Origin: JAHIYU01 sp964476155
GTDB lineage: Bacteria > Krumholzibacteriota > Krumholzibacteriia > LZORAL124-64-63
DNA length: 27,579 nucleotides
NCBI GenBank assembly: GCA_964476155.1
Contig: CAYYYS010000035.1
Coordinates: 1-27,579, forward strand
Direction: 5' to 3'
A program made the position numbers and the translations under genes. Every line of letters starts with the position of its first letter. Position 1 is the first letter of the stretch. Under the pieces are notes generated by a model. The model worked only from the letters and a program-made list of their open reading frames with translations. It had not been told where the DNA came from and made no database searches. Positions 12,611-20,273 of the stretch are shown one piece after another.

Positions 12611-14800
12611 CACCAACATCATTTTTGCGGACTGCTCGCCCCTCGACGTGCGCACGCGGACCAGGTAGACGCCCGTCGGGACGGTTCGTCCCGTCGTGTT
12701 GAGCCCGTCCCACTGCAGCTCGTGGTTGCCGGCCGGGAATCGTCGATTCACCAACTCGGCGACGTGCCGACCCAGCAGGTCATATACGCCGGCATACACG
12801 CCGCCGGCCACGTCCTGCGAGAAGGCGATGGTCGTGCGGGGGTTGAAGGGATTGGGGCTGACCGTCAATGCGGATCTGGGTCGCGGTGTCTGCTCCACGG
12901 CCGTGGGTATGCCGTGCCTGGGCATCAGGAAGACCCCCCCCCAATCCACGACATAGAGCCGATCAATCGACAGGGTGAGCGAGGTCACGAAGTATGAAGA
13001 GGCGATACCGCCGCCGATCACGGCTGGATTGTCCGGGTCGGCGATGTCGATCACATAGAGACCGATGTAGGGATCGACCACATACGCGACGTCGCCCGAC
13101 ACCTCGATACCGCACAGGGGACCGCGTAGGCCGAGGCTCGCCACAAAGGTGATGTTACCGGGATCCGACACGTCGAAAACGACGAGGTCCTCGTCGTCGA
13201 TCCCATAGGCGTAATCACCTGCCACGGCCACGTGATGTATTGCCTGAGGCGTGAACGCCTCGTCCAGAACAGCGGGGGTAGTGGGATCGGTAATATCCAA
13301 GGTGATCAGGCCGGCCGAGCCGGCGGCGATATAAGCCACGTCGTCCTGCACGGCGATGTCACGAGGGGTGCCGCTCGTCGTGCAATAACCCGAAAGGACG
13401 GGATCGCCGGGGTCCACTTCGAGACTGAGGGTGACGAGACCCAGACCGTCGACCGCCACATAGAGATGATCATCCAGCTGCACCACGCTCCAGGCGTCAC
13501 CGCCCAGATAGGTGCTGACGCCCAGTTCGGGATCCGAGGAAACGGATATGTCGGCCACGCGCAGCCCCGTGGTGTGGTCGGCGATGTATGCATAATCGCC
13601 GTTCAGGATGATGTCGTGGGGATCGTAGAGATTCGATCCGATGCCGATCGTGTCGCCGGTGGCGGCGAAGATCACCCACAGGCGCGAATGATTGATGACG
13701 TACATGTAATGCCGGTCGGCCGCGGCGGCTACCGGAGCGGTGAGTTCCACGTAGTTGGACACCGGCGGTGTGTCGCTGTTGCCGAGAACGTAGGCGTGCA
13801 GGTCCTGGCTTCCCGACATGTAGACATGGCCGTGCCCGAGTACGACGCCGTAGGCGAACGACGAGCTGCTCAGTCCCGAGATCCGAACGGGCTCAGCCGG
13901 ATCCGAGACGTTCACGGTGACGAGGCCCGCAAATGAACTGGCCAAAACGGCGACGGTATCGGCGATAGTCACATCGAAGACGCCCGGCGCCGAGATGAGC
14001 GAGGAGACGACCTCGGCTTCGGTGATGGTGGAGATGTCTATGATCGTCAGCCCGGCTATGTAATCCGCGACATAGAGGTAGTCCCCGGAGGCGCACACGC
14101 TCATGGCCATGCCCGGAGTTGTAACCGACTTGACGATCTCGTAGGGAGACCGCGACAGGATCTGGACACCCCCGATGCCGTCGGCCACGGCGAGGTGATC
14201 GCCCATCAGCGTCACCCCGGTCGCCGAGCCGGGCGTATCGACCCGCTCCAGCACGACCGGCGCCGCCGGATTATTGATGTCCACGACCACCAGGCCGCTG
14301 TCGGCGCAGGCCACGAAGGCGAGGCCAGCGTCGATCACCAATCCCTGGGCCGAAGCGGGCATGTCGCCGACGCCGTACGGCTGGGGGTCGCCCGGATCCG
14401 ATACATCCACCACCTGCAAGCCACCGGTGGTGGCGGCCACGAAGACGTAGGGCCAGGAAATGGCGACCTCCGCGGCATGGCCCGCGGTCGCGGACTCGCC
14501 CAGAACGACAGGACGGTCCGGATCTGCCAGGGACAGGATCTGGAGTCCGGCCTCGAAGCGGGCGGCATAGAGGCGATCGCCGCCGATCACGGCGTCCCGG
14601 TAGGTCCCCGCACCATCACCGGATACCATGCCGGTCCAGTGCAGATACTGCGAATAGTCGATGCTGTCGGCCTGGACCGGGGTCGCAAGGAAACCGCACA
14701 ACAGACAGACGACTACCACCATGTGGCGGAAGAGTCCGTTAAAGCCGGGGAAAGATCGTGGGTCGAGGATGGGCGAGTCGTACTGGGCCACGTTCGTCAC
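12605..14800 (-). CDS. secreted LVIVD-repeat protein with C-terminal FlgD-like sorting domain
   Basis: Product of up to 731 aa. A hydrophobic segment (VVVVCLLCGFLATPVQA) is a Sec signal. The body is a long series of about 12 LVIVD-type blades, each with the form GLxVVDISDPxxPxxLG (for example GLQVVDVSDPGDPQ, GLYVIDIADPDNPA), predicting a beta-propeller-like fold. The C-terminal ~85 residues (LTVSPNPFNPRTTIAF to YLVRVRT...KMMLVK) are a FlgD-like Ig domain typical of secreted proteins in FCB-type bacteria, often used for surface sorting. The start is unsure: GTG at 14800 gives a 26-residue extension, while ATG at 14722 leaves a signal with no positive charge; neither has a clear ribosome site. 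It probably acts at the cell surface; its ligand is unknown. Confidence 0.83.
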   Translation of the reverse strand: MTNVAQYDSPILDPRSFPGFNGLFRHMVVVVCLLCGFLATPVQADSIDYSQYLHWTGMVSGDGAGTYRDAVIGGDRLYAARFEAGLQILSLADPDRPVVLGESATAGHAAEVAISWPYVFVAATTGGLQVVDVSDPGDPQPYGVGDMPASAQGLVIDAGLAFVACADSGLVVVDINNPAAPVVLERVDTPGSATGVTLMGDHLAVADGIGGVQILSRSPYEIVKSVTTPGMAMSVCASGDYLYVADYIAGLTIIDISTITEAEVVSSLISAPGVFDVTIADTVAVLASSFAGLVTVNVSDPAEPVRISGLSSSSFAYGVVLGHGHVYMSGSQDLHAYVLGNSDTPPVSNYVELTAPVAAAADRHYMYVINHSRLWVIFAATGDTIGIGSNLYDPHDIILNGDYAYIADHTTGLRVADISVSSDPELGVSTYLGGDAWSVVQLDDHLYVAVDGLGLVTLSLEVDPGDPVLSGYCTTSGTPRDIAVQDDVAYIAAGSAGLITLDITDPTTPAVLDEAFTPQAIHHVAVAGDYAYGIDDEDLVVFDVSDPGNITFVASLGLRGPLCGIEVSGDVAYVVDPYIGLYVIDIADPDNPAVIGGGIASSYFVTSLTLSIDRLYVVDWGGVFLMPRHGIPTAVEQTPRPRSALTVSPNPFNPRTTIAFSQDVAGGVYAGVYDLLGRHVAELVNRRFPAGNHELQWDGLNTTGRTVPTGVYLVRVRTSRGEQSAKMMLVK

Positions 14801-14954
14801 CTGGGAGCAAGGGGAGTCTATGCGAGTTGCGGGGCAACATGCCCGACATGGTAATCACAATCAGGCGAAAGTATCAATCGTTGGACCAATATGACTTGAT
14901 GATGACACACTAGCCACAGAATGCGCTACATTTGCCCTCAACCAGGAGGATCCG

Positions 14955-15902
14955 TTGACCGACACCCGCACACACACACCCTCGTCGCCCGTGCGCATCG
15001 GCACACGCGGCAGTCGCCTGGCCCTGTGGCAGGCCCACTACATACGCGACCGCTTGACCGAACTGGGCGCCGACGTGGACATCACGGTCATCAAGACCCA
15101 GGGCGATCGTATCCAGGACGTGCCGCTGGCGGACATGGACGGCAAGGGCTTCTTCACCAAGGAACTGGAAGAGGCCCAGCTGGCGGGCGACGTCGACCTG
15201 GCGGTCCACTCCATGAAGGACCTGGCCACCGAGATGCCCCCGGGACTCGCCCTGGCCGCCATGGTGGGCCGGGAAGATCCCCGCGAGTCGTTCCTGATGC
15301 GCCGCGAATGCGTGGACGGCAACCGTCCCGTCGACGAACTGCTGCCGGTGGCCGACGGCGCCCGTATCGGCACCAGCGCCGCCCGGCGCCAGGCCCAGCT
15401 GCGCGATCTGCGTCCCGACCTGGAGATCGCCGACCTGCGCGGCAACGTGCCGACACGCGTGAACAAGCTGCGCGAAGGACAATACGACGCCATTCTGCTG
15501 GCCAAGGCCGGCCTGATGCGCCTGGAGCTGGACGTGGGCGACCTGGCGGTGATCGACCTGGCCGTGGATCGCTTCGTGCCGGCGCCCGCCCAGGGCATGC
15601 TGGCCATTCAGTGCCGTGACGAAGCGCCGTGGCTGGATTTTCTGGGACAGTTGCACGCGGCCGACGCCGCCCGGTCCGTGGCGGCCGAACGTCGTCTGCT
15701 GGCCGCGCTGGAAGGCGGCTGCCAACTCCCCTTCGGCGTGAACGTGGCGCCTGACGGGCAGGGATTCCGCCTGCTGGCTTTCTGGCGATCAACCGATAGC
15801 GATCAACCGGCGGTGCGACTGGATCTGCGCGGCGTCAACCCCGACGTCCTGGCCGACGAAGCGCTCGCCGTCATTCGCGAAGCCGCGGAGAGCGACTCAT
15901 GA
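14955..15902 (+). CDS. hemC: hydroxymethylbilane synthase (porphobilinogen deaminase)
   Basis: Cytosolic enzyme that links four porphobilinogens into hydroxymethylbilane. The product is 315 aa. RIGTRGSRLALWQA opens the conserved part. The catalytic Asp is D89 in HSMKDLAT. The dipyrromethane cofactor is carried on C256 in EGGCQLPFG. The Arg-rich substrate loop GTSAARRQAQL is present. The start is TTG at 14955 with AGGAGG at 14944-14949. It is the first gene of the heme cluster; hemD begins within its stop (ATGA). No convincing promoter is seen in the 150 bp upstream: TACATT at 14930 could be a -10, but it lies too near the ribosome site to be sure. Confidence 0.97.
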   Translation: MTDTRTHTPSSPVRIGTRGSRLALWQAHYIRDRLTELGADVDITVIKTQGDRIQDVPLADMDGKGFFTKELEEAQLAGDVDLAVHSMKDLATEMPPGLALAAMVGREDPRESFLMRRECVDGNRPVDELLPVADGARIGTSAARRQAQLRDLRPDLEIADLRGNVPTRVNKLREGQYDAILLAKAGLMRLELDVGDLAVIDLAVDRFVPAPAQGMLAIQCRDEAPWLDFLGQLHAADAARSVAAERRLLAALEGGCQLPFGVNVAPDGQGFRLLAFWRSTDSDQPAVRLDLRGVNPDVLADEALAVIREAAESDS

Positions 15903-16606
15903 ACACGACGCCGACCCGCATCATCCTGACCCGCGCGTCCGAGGCCAACCGCCCCTGGCGGCGCGTTCTGGAGGCCGCCGGCGCCGAGGTGCTGGTAATG
16001 CCGTTGGTGCGCTTCGAGTCGTTGTCGTTGCCCCGGGATCTCGACCCCGGCACCTTCGACTGGATCCTCTTCACGTCGCCCCAGGGCGCGCGCGCTTTTT
16101 GCGACGCCGGGCTGAAGCCCGGCAAGGCTCTGGTCGGCGCACTGGGCGGCGGCACCGCGGCCACCCTCGCGGCTTGCGGCCTGACCGACGACCTCGGCAC
16201 GCGGGCCCGCGACGGCGCCGAGCTGGCCCGCATGTTCGTCGAGACGGTCACGGCCCCCGCGTCAATCCTGCTCCCCGGTCCCGAAAAGCGCCCGGCCGAA
16301 CCCCGCGCCGGCCTGACCGCCGCCGGTTTCACGGTCACCGAACTGGCTCTCTATCGCACCGATTCCGTCCCGCCGACGGATCTGCCGCCGTCTCCCTTTG
16401 CCGACGGGGACGTGGTATTCTTCTGCAGTCCTTCGGCGGTGACATCGTTCGTCAACGCCTACACCGAACGTCCGCCCTGCATCGCGATCGGCACCACGAC
16501 CGACACGGCCGCCCGCGAGGCCGGCTTCCCGGTCACCAAGGCCGACGACCCGTCGCTGGACGGCATGGCCCACGCCTGTAACCTCGATCTGAAAACGGAG
16601 TCATGA
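15899..16606 (+). CDS. hemD: uroporphyrinogen-III synthase
   Basis: Closes hydroxymethylbilane with inversion of ring D to give uroporphyrinogen III. The product is 235 aa. As usual for this poorly conserved family only short motifs stand out: ILTRASEANRPW at the N-terminus, WILFTSPQGARAF, and FFCSPSAVTSFV near the C-terminus, with the two-lobe length expected. Its ATG overlaps the hemC stop by 4 bp, and its own stop overlaps the hemB start in the same manner, so it is translationally coupled on both sides. The assignment relies on motifs plus position. Confidence 0.92.
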   Translation: MNTTPTRIILTRASEANRPWRRVLEAAGAEVLVMPLVRFESLSLPRDLDPGTFDWILFTSPQGARAFCDAGLKPGKALVGALGGGTAATLAACGLTDDLGTRARDGAELARMFVETVTAPASILLPGPEKRPAEPRAGLTAAGFTVTELALYRTDSVPPTDLPPSPFADGDVVFFCSPSAVTSFVNAYTERPPCIAIGTTTDTAAREAGFPVTKADDPSLDGMAHACNLDLKTES

Positions 16607-17589
16607 CCATGGAACTGATCCAACGCCCGCGCCGCCTGCGCACCTCTCCCCTGATGCGCGAGATCGTCGCCGAGACCGAAGTCTCCGCGCGCAACCTGAT
16701 CACGCCCCACTTCGTCGTCGAGGGCGAAGGCCACGTGGACGAGATCGCTAGCATGCCCGGCGTCACCCACGTGTCGGTGGACAAGCTGGTCGAGGAAGTG
16801 GCCGCCGACGTCGAGCTGGGCCTCAAGAGCCATCTGCTCTTCGGCATCCCCAACAACAACGCCAAGAATCACACCGGCTCGGCCGCCGTCGACGACAACG
16901 GCGTGGTGGCCCGCGCCCTGCGCGCCCTGCGCGAACGCTTCGGCGACGAGATCATCCTGATCACCGACGTCTGCCTCTGCGCCTACACGAGCCACGGGCA
17001 TTGCGGTTTTCTGGAGGACGGCGTGGTCGTCAACGACACGTCCGTCGAACAGCTCGCAAAGATGGCCATGACCCATGCGAAAGCCGGCGCCGACATCGTC
17101 AGCCCGAGCGACATGATGGACGGCCGCGTGGGCGCCATCCGTGACCTGCTCGACGATCACGGCTACGTGAACACGGCCATCCTGGCCTATTCGGCCAAGT
17201 TCGCCAGCGCCTACTACGGCCCTTTCCGCGACGCCTGCGACAGCGCGCCCCAGGGCGACCGCAAGACCTACCAGATGGACTTCCGCAACGGCCGCGAAGC
17301 CCTGCTCGAGGCGATCCTCGACATGCAGGAGGGCGCCGACATGGTCATGGTCAAGCCGGCCCTGGCTTACCTGGACGTGGTGCGCAGCGTGGCCGAGGAA
17401 GCCCTGTGCCCGGTGGTCTGCTACAACGTGAGCGGCGAGTTCTCGATGGTGAAGGCGTCGGCCGCCGCCGGCTACTGCGACGAGCAGGCCATCGTCATGG
17501 AAAACCTGCTGGCCATGCGCCGCGCCGGCGCCGACCTGATCATCACGTACCACGGGCGCGATGCCATCAAGGGAGGATGGATCAAGTGA
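16603..17589 (+). CDS. hemB: porphobilinogen synthase (delta-aminolevulinate dehydratase), zinc type
   Basis: Condenses two 5-aminolevulinates to porphobilinogen. The product is 328 aa. The two Schiff-base lysines are K199 (YSAKFASAYYGP) and K251 (MVKPALAYLD). The metal site DVCLCAYTSHGHCG has all three cysteines (C124, C126, C134), so this is the Zn-dependent form rather than the Asp-rich Mg form. The ATG at 16603 overlaps the hemD stop; a second ATG two codons later (16609) is an alternative. Codons end strongly in C, in contrast to hemL just downstream. Confidence 0.97.
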   Translation: MTMELIQRPRRLRTSPLMREIVAETEVSARNLITPHFVVEGEGHVDEIASMPGVTHVSVDKLVEEVAADVELGLKSHLLFGIPNNNAKNHTGSAAVDDNGVVARALRALRERFGDEIILITDVCLCAYTSHGHCGFLEDGVVVNDTSVEQLAKMAMTHAKAGADIVSPSDMMDGRVGAIRDLLDDHGYVNTAILAYSAKFASAYYGPFRDACDSAPQGDRKTYQMDFRNGREALLEAILDMQEGADMVMVKPALAYLDVVRSVAEEALCPVVCYNVSGEFSMVKASAAAGYCDEQAIVMENLLAMRRAGADLIITYHGRDAIKGGWIK

Positions 17590-18857
17590 GCAACGCGAAG
17601 TGGTGGACTCGCGCACAGGCGGCCTTGCCCGGGGGTGTGAACTCGCCGGTGCGGGCCTTTAAATCCGTACCCGGGGATCCGGTGTTTTTCAAGTCGACCG
17701 CCGGGGCGCGGTTCACCGATGAGGACGGGCGCGAGTACATCGACTATTGCCAGAGCTGGGGGCCCATGATTCTTGGGCACGCCGATCCGGACGTGCAGGC
17801 GGCGATCGAGGAGGCGGTTCGCGAAGGATGCAGCTTTGGAGCGCCGAGTCGACGCGAGGTGTTGTTGGCCGAGGCGGTTTTGGAGCGGTTGGAAGTCTTT
17901 GACCGCGTGCGGTTCGTGAGTTCGGGGACCGAGGCGGTCATGAGTGCGATTCGTCTGGCACGCGGGTTCACCGGGCGCGACAAGATCGCCAAGTTCGCGG
18001 GGTGTTATCACGGACATGCGGATCACCTGTTGGTGGAAGCCGGGAGTGGGTTGGCCACGTTCGGGACGCCGAGCAGCGGCGGGGTGCCGGCTGATTTTTC
18101 CAAGCACACGGCCGTGTTGCCGTTGGCGGATCCCGAGGCGCTGAAGGCGTTCTTCGCCGAGCATGGCGACGAGTTGGCCTGCCTGATCATCGAGCCGATT
18201 CCGGCCAATGCGGGGTTGCTCGTGCAGACGTCCGAGTTCCTGCAGTTGTGTCGCGAGTTGACCACGAAGCACGGGGCGTTGCTGATCTTCGACGAGGTCA
18301 TCAGCGGGTTTCGGGTGGCGCGTGGCGGGGCTCGCGAGCTCTACGGCATCACGCCCGACATGGGGACGTACGGCAAGATCATCGGCGGCGGTATGCCTGT
18401 CGGGGCGTATGCTTCCAGTGCGGAGATCATGGCGCACGTTTCGCCCGAGGGACCCGTCTATCAGGCAGGGACGTTGAGCGGGAATCCCGTGGCGATGGCG
18501 GCGGGGTTGGCGGTGCTGGAGAAGCTCGGGCGAGCGGGGTTCTATGAGGACCTGGAGCGCAAGACCGACAGACTGGCGGCGGGGTTGCGTGAGGCAGCCG
18601 CTAAGGCCGGCGTGACGGCTTCGGTCGTGCAGATCGGATCTTTGTTCTGGACGGTGTTCCAGGATCCGGCGCCGACGGCGGTGGAGCAGGTGGACGGGGA
18701 CATGAGCCGATACGGGACGATGCACCAGGCTCTGTTGGAGCGGGGTGTCTATCTTGCACCCTCGGGATGGGAAGTCGGGTTTGTGTCGGCGGCCCATGAC
18801 GATGCTGATATTGATACGACCATTGACGCGGTCGGCGAGGTCATGTCCGCATTCTGA
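17586..18857 (+). CDS. hemL: glutamate-1-semialdehyde 2,1-aminomutase
   Basis: PLP/PMP enzyme that converts glutamate-1-semialdehyde to 5-aminolevulinate. The product is 423 aa. Diagnostic parts are PGGVNSPVRAFKSV at the start, RFVSSGTEAVMSAIRLAR, CYHGHADHLLV, LIFDEVISGFR and the PLP lysine K264 in TYGKIIGGG. The start is GTG, overlapping the hemB stop by 4 bp (GTGA), with GGGAGG at 17572-17577. Codon use shifts abruptly to TTG, GGG and other G-ending codons compared with hemB. It is the last gene before the fic interruption. It is the step after HemA, whose gene closes the cluster 7 kb further on. Confidence 0.97.
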   Translation: MSNAKWWTRAQAALPGGVNSPVRAFKSVPGDPVFFKSTAGARFTDEDGREYIDYCQSWGPMILGHADPDVQAAIEEAVREGCSFGAPSRREVLLAEAVLERLEVFDRVRFVSSGTEAVMSAIRLARGFTGRDKIAKFAGCYHGHADHLLVEAGSGLATFGTPSSGGVPADFSKHTAVLPLADPEALKAFFAEHGDELACLIIEPIPANAGLLVQTSEFLQLCRELTTKHGALLIFDEVISGFRVARGGARELYGITPDMGTYGKIIGGGMPVGAYASSAEIMAHVSPEGPVYQAGTLSGNPVAMAAGLAVLEKLGRAGFYEDLERKTDRLAAGLREAAAKAGVTASVVQIGSLFWTVFQDPAPTAVEQVDGDMSRYGTMHQALLERGVYLAPSGWEVGFVSAAHDDADIDTTIDAVGEVMSAF

Positions 18858-18865
18858 TCTGGGAC

Positions 18866-18879
18866 TTTACACGTGTAAA
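18866..18879. repeat. TTTACACGTGTAAA palindrome, copy 2 (left edge of fic)
   Basis: A perfect 14-bp palindrome 8 bp after the hemL stop and directly abutting the first usable in-frame codon (TTG 18880) of fic. It is identical to the copy inside the HNH gene. It could be an operator or a cassette boundary. Confidence 0.85.
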
Positions 18880-19938
18880 TTGTTATGGGCCGCCGACACA
18901 AAACCTGTCTTGCGCGCCTGTATCGAGGCCCGCGCCGCCCTTGCCGGACTGAAGCAGGCCGCCGAGTTGATCCCCAACCAGGGCATGCTCATCAATACGC
19001 TCCCGATCCTGGAGGCCCAGGCCAGCTCCGAAATCGAGAATATCGTCACGACAACTGATCGGCTCTTCGAGAACCTGCATCACGACTCGGGCGCTGACGA
19101 GGCGACCAAGGAGGCCCTCCGCTATCGACAGGCCCTGATGGAAGGCGCCAGGGCGTTGAAAGATCGTCCTATTTGTACATCGACCGCGGAAGCCGTCTGT
19201 GCACGAATCCGGGGCGTGGACATGCGGGTGTGCAAGGTCCCCGGCACACGTCTCGTCGGCGGCTTCAGCGGGCGGACCATCTACACGCCCCCCGAAGGCG
19301 AGGACGTCATCCGCGCTATACTGGCCGATTGGGAGCGGTTCATGAACACCGCGGACGACCTCGATCCCTTGATCCGCATGGCGGCCGGCCACTATCAGTT
19401 CGAGGCCATCCATCCATTCACCGACGGTAATGGTCGCACCGGCCGCGTCCTCAACAGCCTGTTCCTGATCCAGGAAGAATTGCTGACCCTGCCGATCCTC
19501 TATCTGAGTCGGTATGTGATCCGCAACAAGGATACGTATTACAGCCTGCTGCTCGACGTCACACGCGAGACCGCGTGGGAGCCCTGGCTCCTGTACATGC
19601 TCGAAGGTGTACGAGAGACCGCAACCTGGACGACGGCCAAGATCGCCGCCGTACGCGAGTTGGCCGATGCGACAGCCCGTCACGTCCAGAGCCGACTGCC
19701 GAAGATCTACAGCCGGGAGTTGGTCGATGTGATCTTCTCCCAGCCCTACTGCCGGATCGCCAACCTGGTTGATGCGGGTGTGGCCAAGAGACAGTCGGCC
19801 TCGCGGTATCTCAAGCTGCTTGTCGAGGTGGATGTTCTGGAGGAAAGAAAGGTCGGGCGTGAGAAGCTGTTCGTGAACCCGAGGCTGATGGAGCTGTTGA
19901 CGTCGGAGACGAATGTGAGCGATGGGTTCGGGGATTGA
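18880..19938 (+). CDS. Fic-domain AMPylase (class II, SoFic-like) with shortened N-terminus
   Basis: Probable nucleotidyl-transferase that moves AMP from ATP to Ser/Thr/Tyr of a target protein. The catalytic motif HPFTDGNGRTGR is complete (H178). The N-terminal inhibitory motif SSEIEN (S49-E53-N54) makes it a self-inhibited class II Fic. A winged-helix-like C-terminus follows (PYCRIANLVDAGVAKRQSASRYL). Similarity to Shewanella SoFic begins abruptly at DTKPVLRAC; about 20 N-terminal residues of the family are absent. The frame is open back into hemL, but that part is a shadow. TTG at 18880 is the first plausible start; it has no ribosome site, so start and expression are uncertain. Palindromes at 18866-18879 and 19943-19962 bracket the gene. 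It interrupts the heme operon. Confidence 0.83.
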   Translation: MLWAADTKPVLRACIEARAALAGLKQAAELIPNQGMLINTLPILEAQASSEIENIVTTTDRLFENLHHDSGADEATKEALRYRQALMEGARALKDRPICTSTAEAVCARIRGVDMRVCKVPGTRLVGGFSGRTIYTPPEGEDVIRAILADWERFMNTADDLDPLIRMAAGHYQFEAIHPFTDGNGRTGRVLNSLFLIQEELLTLPILYLSRYVIRNKDTYYSLLLDVTRETAWEPWLLYMLEGVRETATWTTAKIAAVRELADATARHVQSRLPKIYSRELVDVIFSQPYCRIANLVDAGVAKRQSASRYLKLLVEVDVLEERKVGREKLFVNPRLMELLTSETNVSDGFGD

Positions 19939-19942
19939 GATG

Positions 19943-19962
19943 GATTTTACACGTGGAAAATC
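19943..19962. repeat. 20-bp imperfect palindrome (right edge of fic), variant of TTTACACGTGTAAA
   Basis: Two 10-bp arms with a single mismatched pair; the core is TTTTACACGTGGAAAA. It starts 4 bp after the fic stop codon, mirroring the copy at the gene's left edge. Confidence 0.8.
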
Positions 19963-20089
19963 GCCTGGACCTTTACCAATCCGCTGAAACACAACTCCCT
20001 GAATCACCCGATAATCCGCTCTTTATCCAGCGCAACCTATTGATCGACGACCCGTATCTTCACAACATTTAATCACCAGGGGGGCCGCT

Positions 20090-20158
20090 ATGTTATTTTC
20101 GCGACTGCTCATCCTGATGGCAGTATTGACGCTCAGTGCAATCACAAACGCCGACTAG
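20090..20158 (+). CDS. 22-codon ORF consisting of a signal peptide
   Basis: The encoded peptide has a short basic start, a hydrophobic core (LLILMAVLTLSAI) and a TNA cleavage-like end, then stops one residue later. A GGGGGG run 5-10 nt before the ATG gives it a plausible ribosome site. It is either the remnant of a secreted protein whose mature part was lost, or a small membrane peptide. Similar length and hydrophobicity could arise by chance, but the complete n-h-c signal layout argues for a once-functional gene. Confidence 0.45.
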   Translation: MLFSRLLILMAVLTLSAITNAD

Positions 20159-20273
20159 TGTTCTGTCAAAAACACCTCAATAATGACGTTCCCATGACAA
20201 AAACCCACCGCCCCGGTGCTATTTTCCCCGCGTACCCCAAGACGCCCCGCGTCCGACGCCCCCAAGGAGCCCC

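Larger units (their letters stand above)
19939..20273. other. 335-bp gap between fic and hemE
   Basis: This is the only long non-coding interval of the heme cluster. It holds the second fic-flanking palindrome (19943-19962), a 22-codon signal-peptide-like ORF (20090-20158) and an AT-rich stretch before hemE. hemE must have its own promoter or rely on read-through from hemL-fic. A weak candidate is ATGACA near 20192 with GCTATT 18 bp on, which is poor in the -10. Confidence 0.5.

Noticed and set aside
10604..12997. Very long plus-strand frame across the Na/Pi, phoU and LVIVD region
   Set aside because: It is the +1 shadow of the Na/Pi and PhoU genes: composition is Arg/His/Gly-rich with no domains, while the other frame shows clear family motifs, starts and ribosome sites.
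20158..20175. GTGTT/AACAC hairpin as a terminator before hemE
   Set aside because: Only five base pairs, AT-rich and without a following T run; too weak to support.
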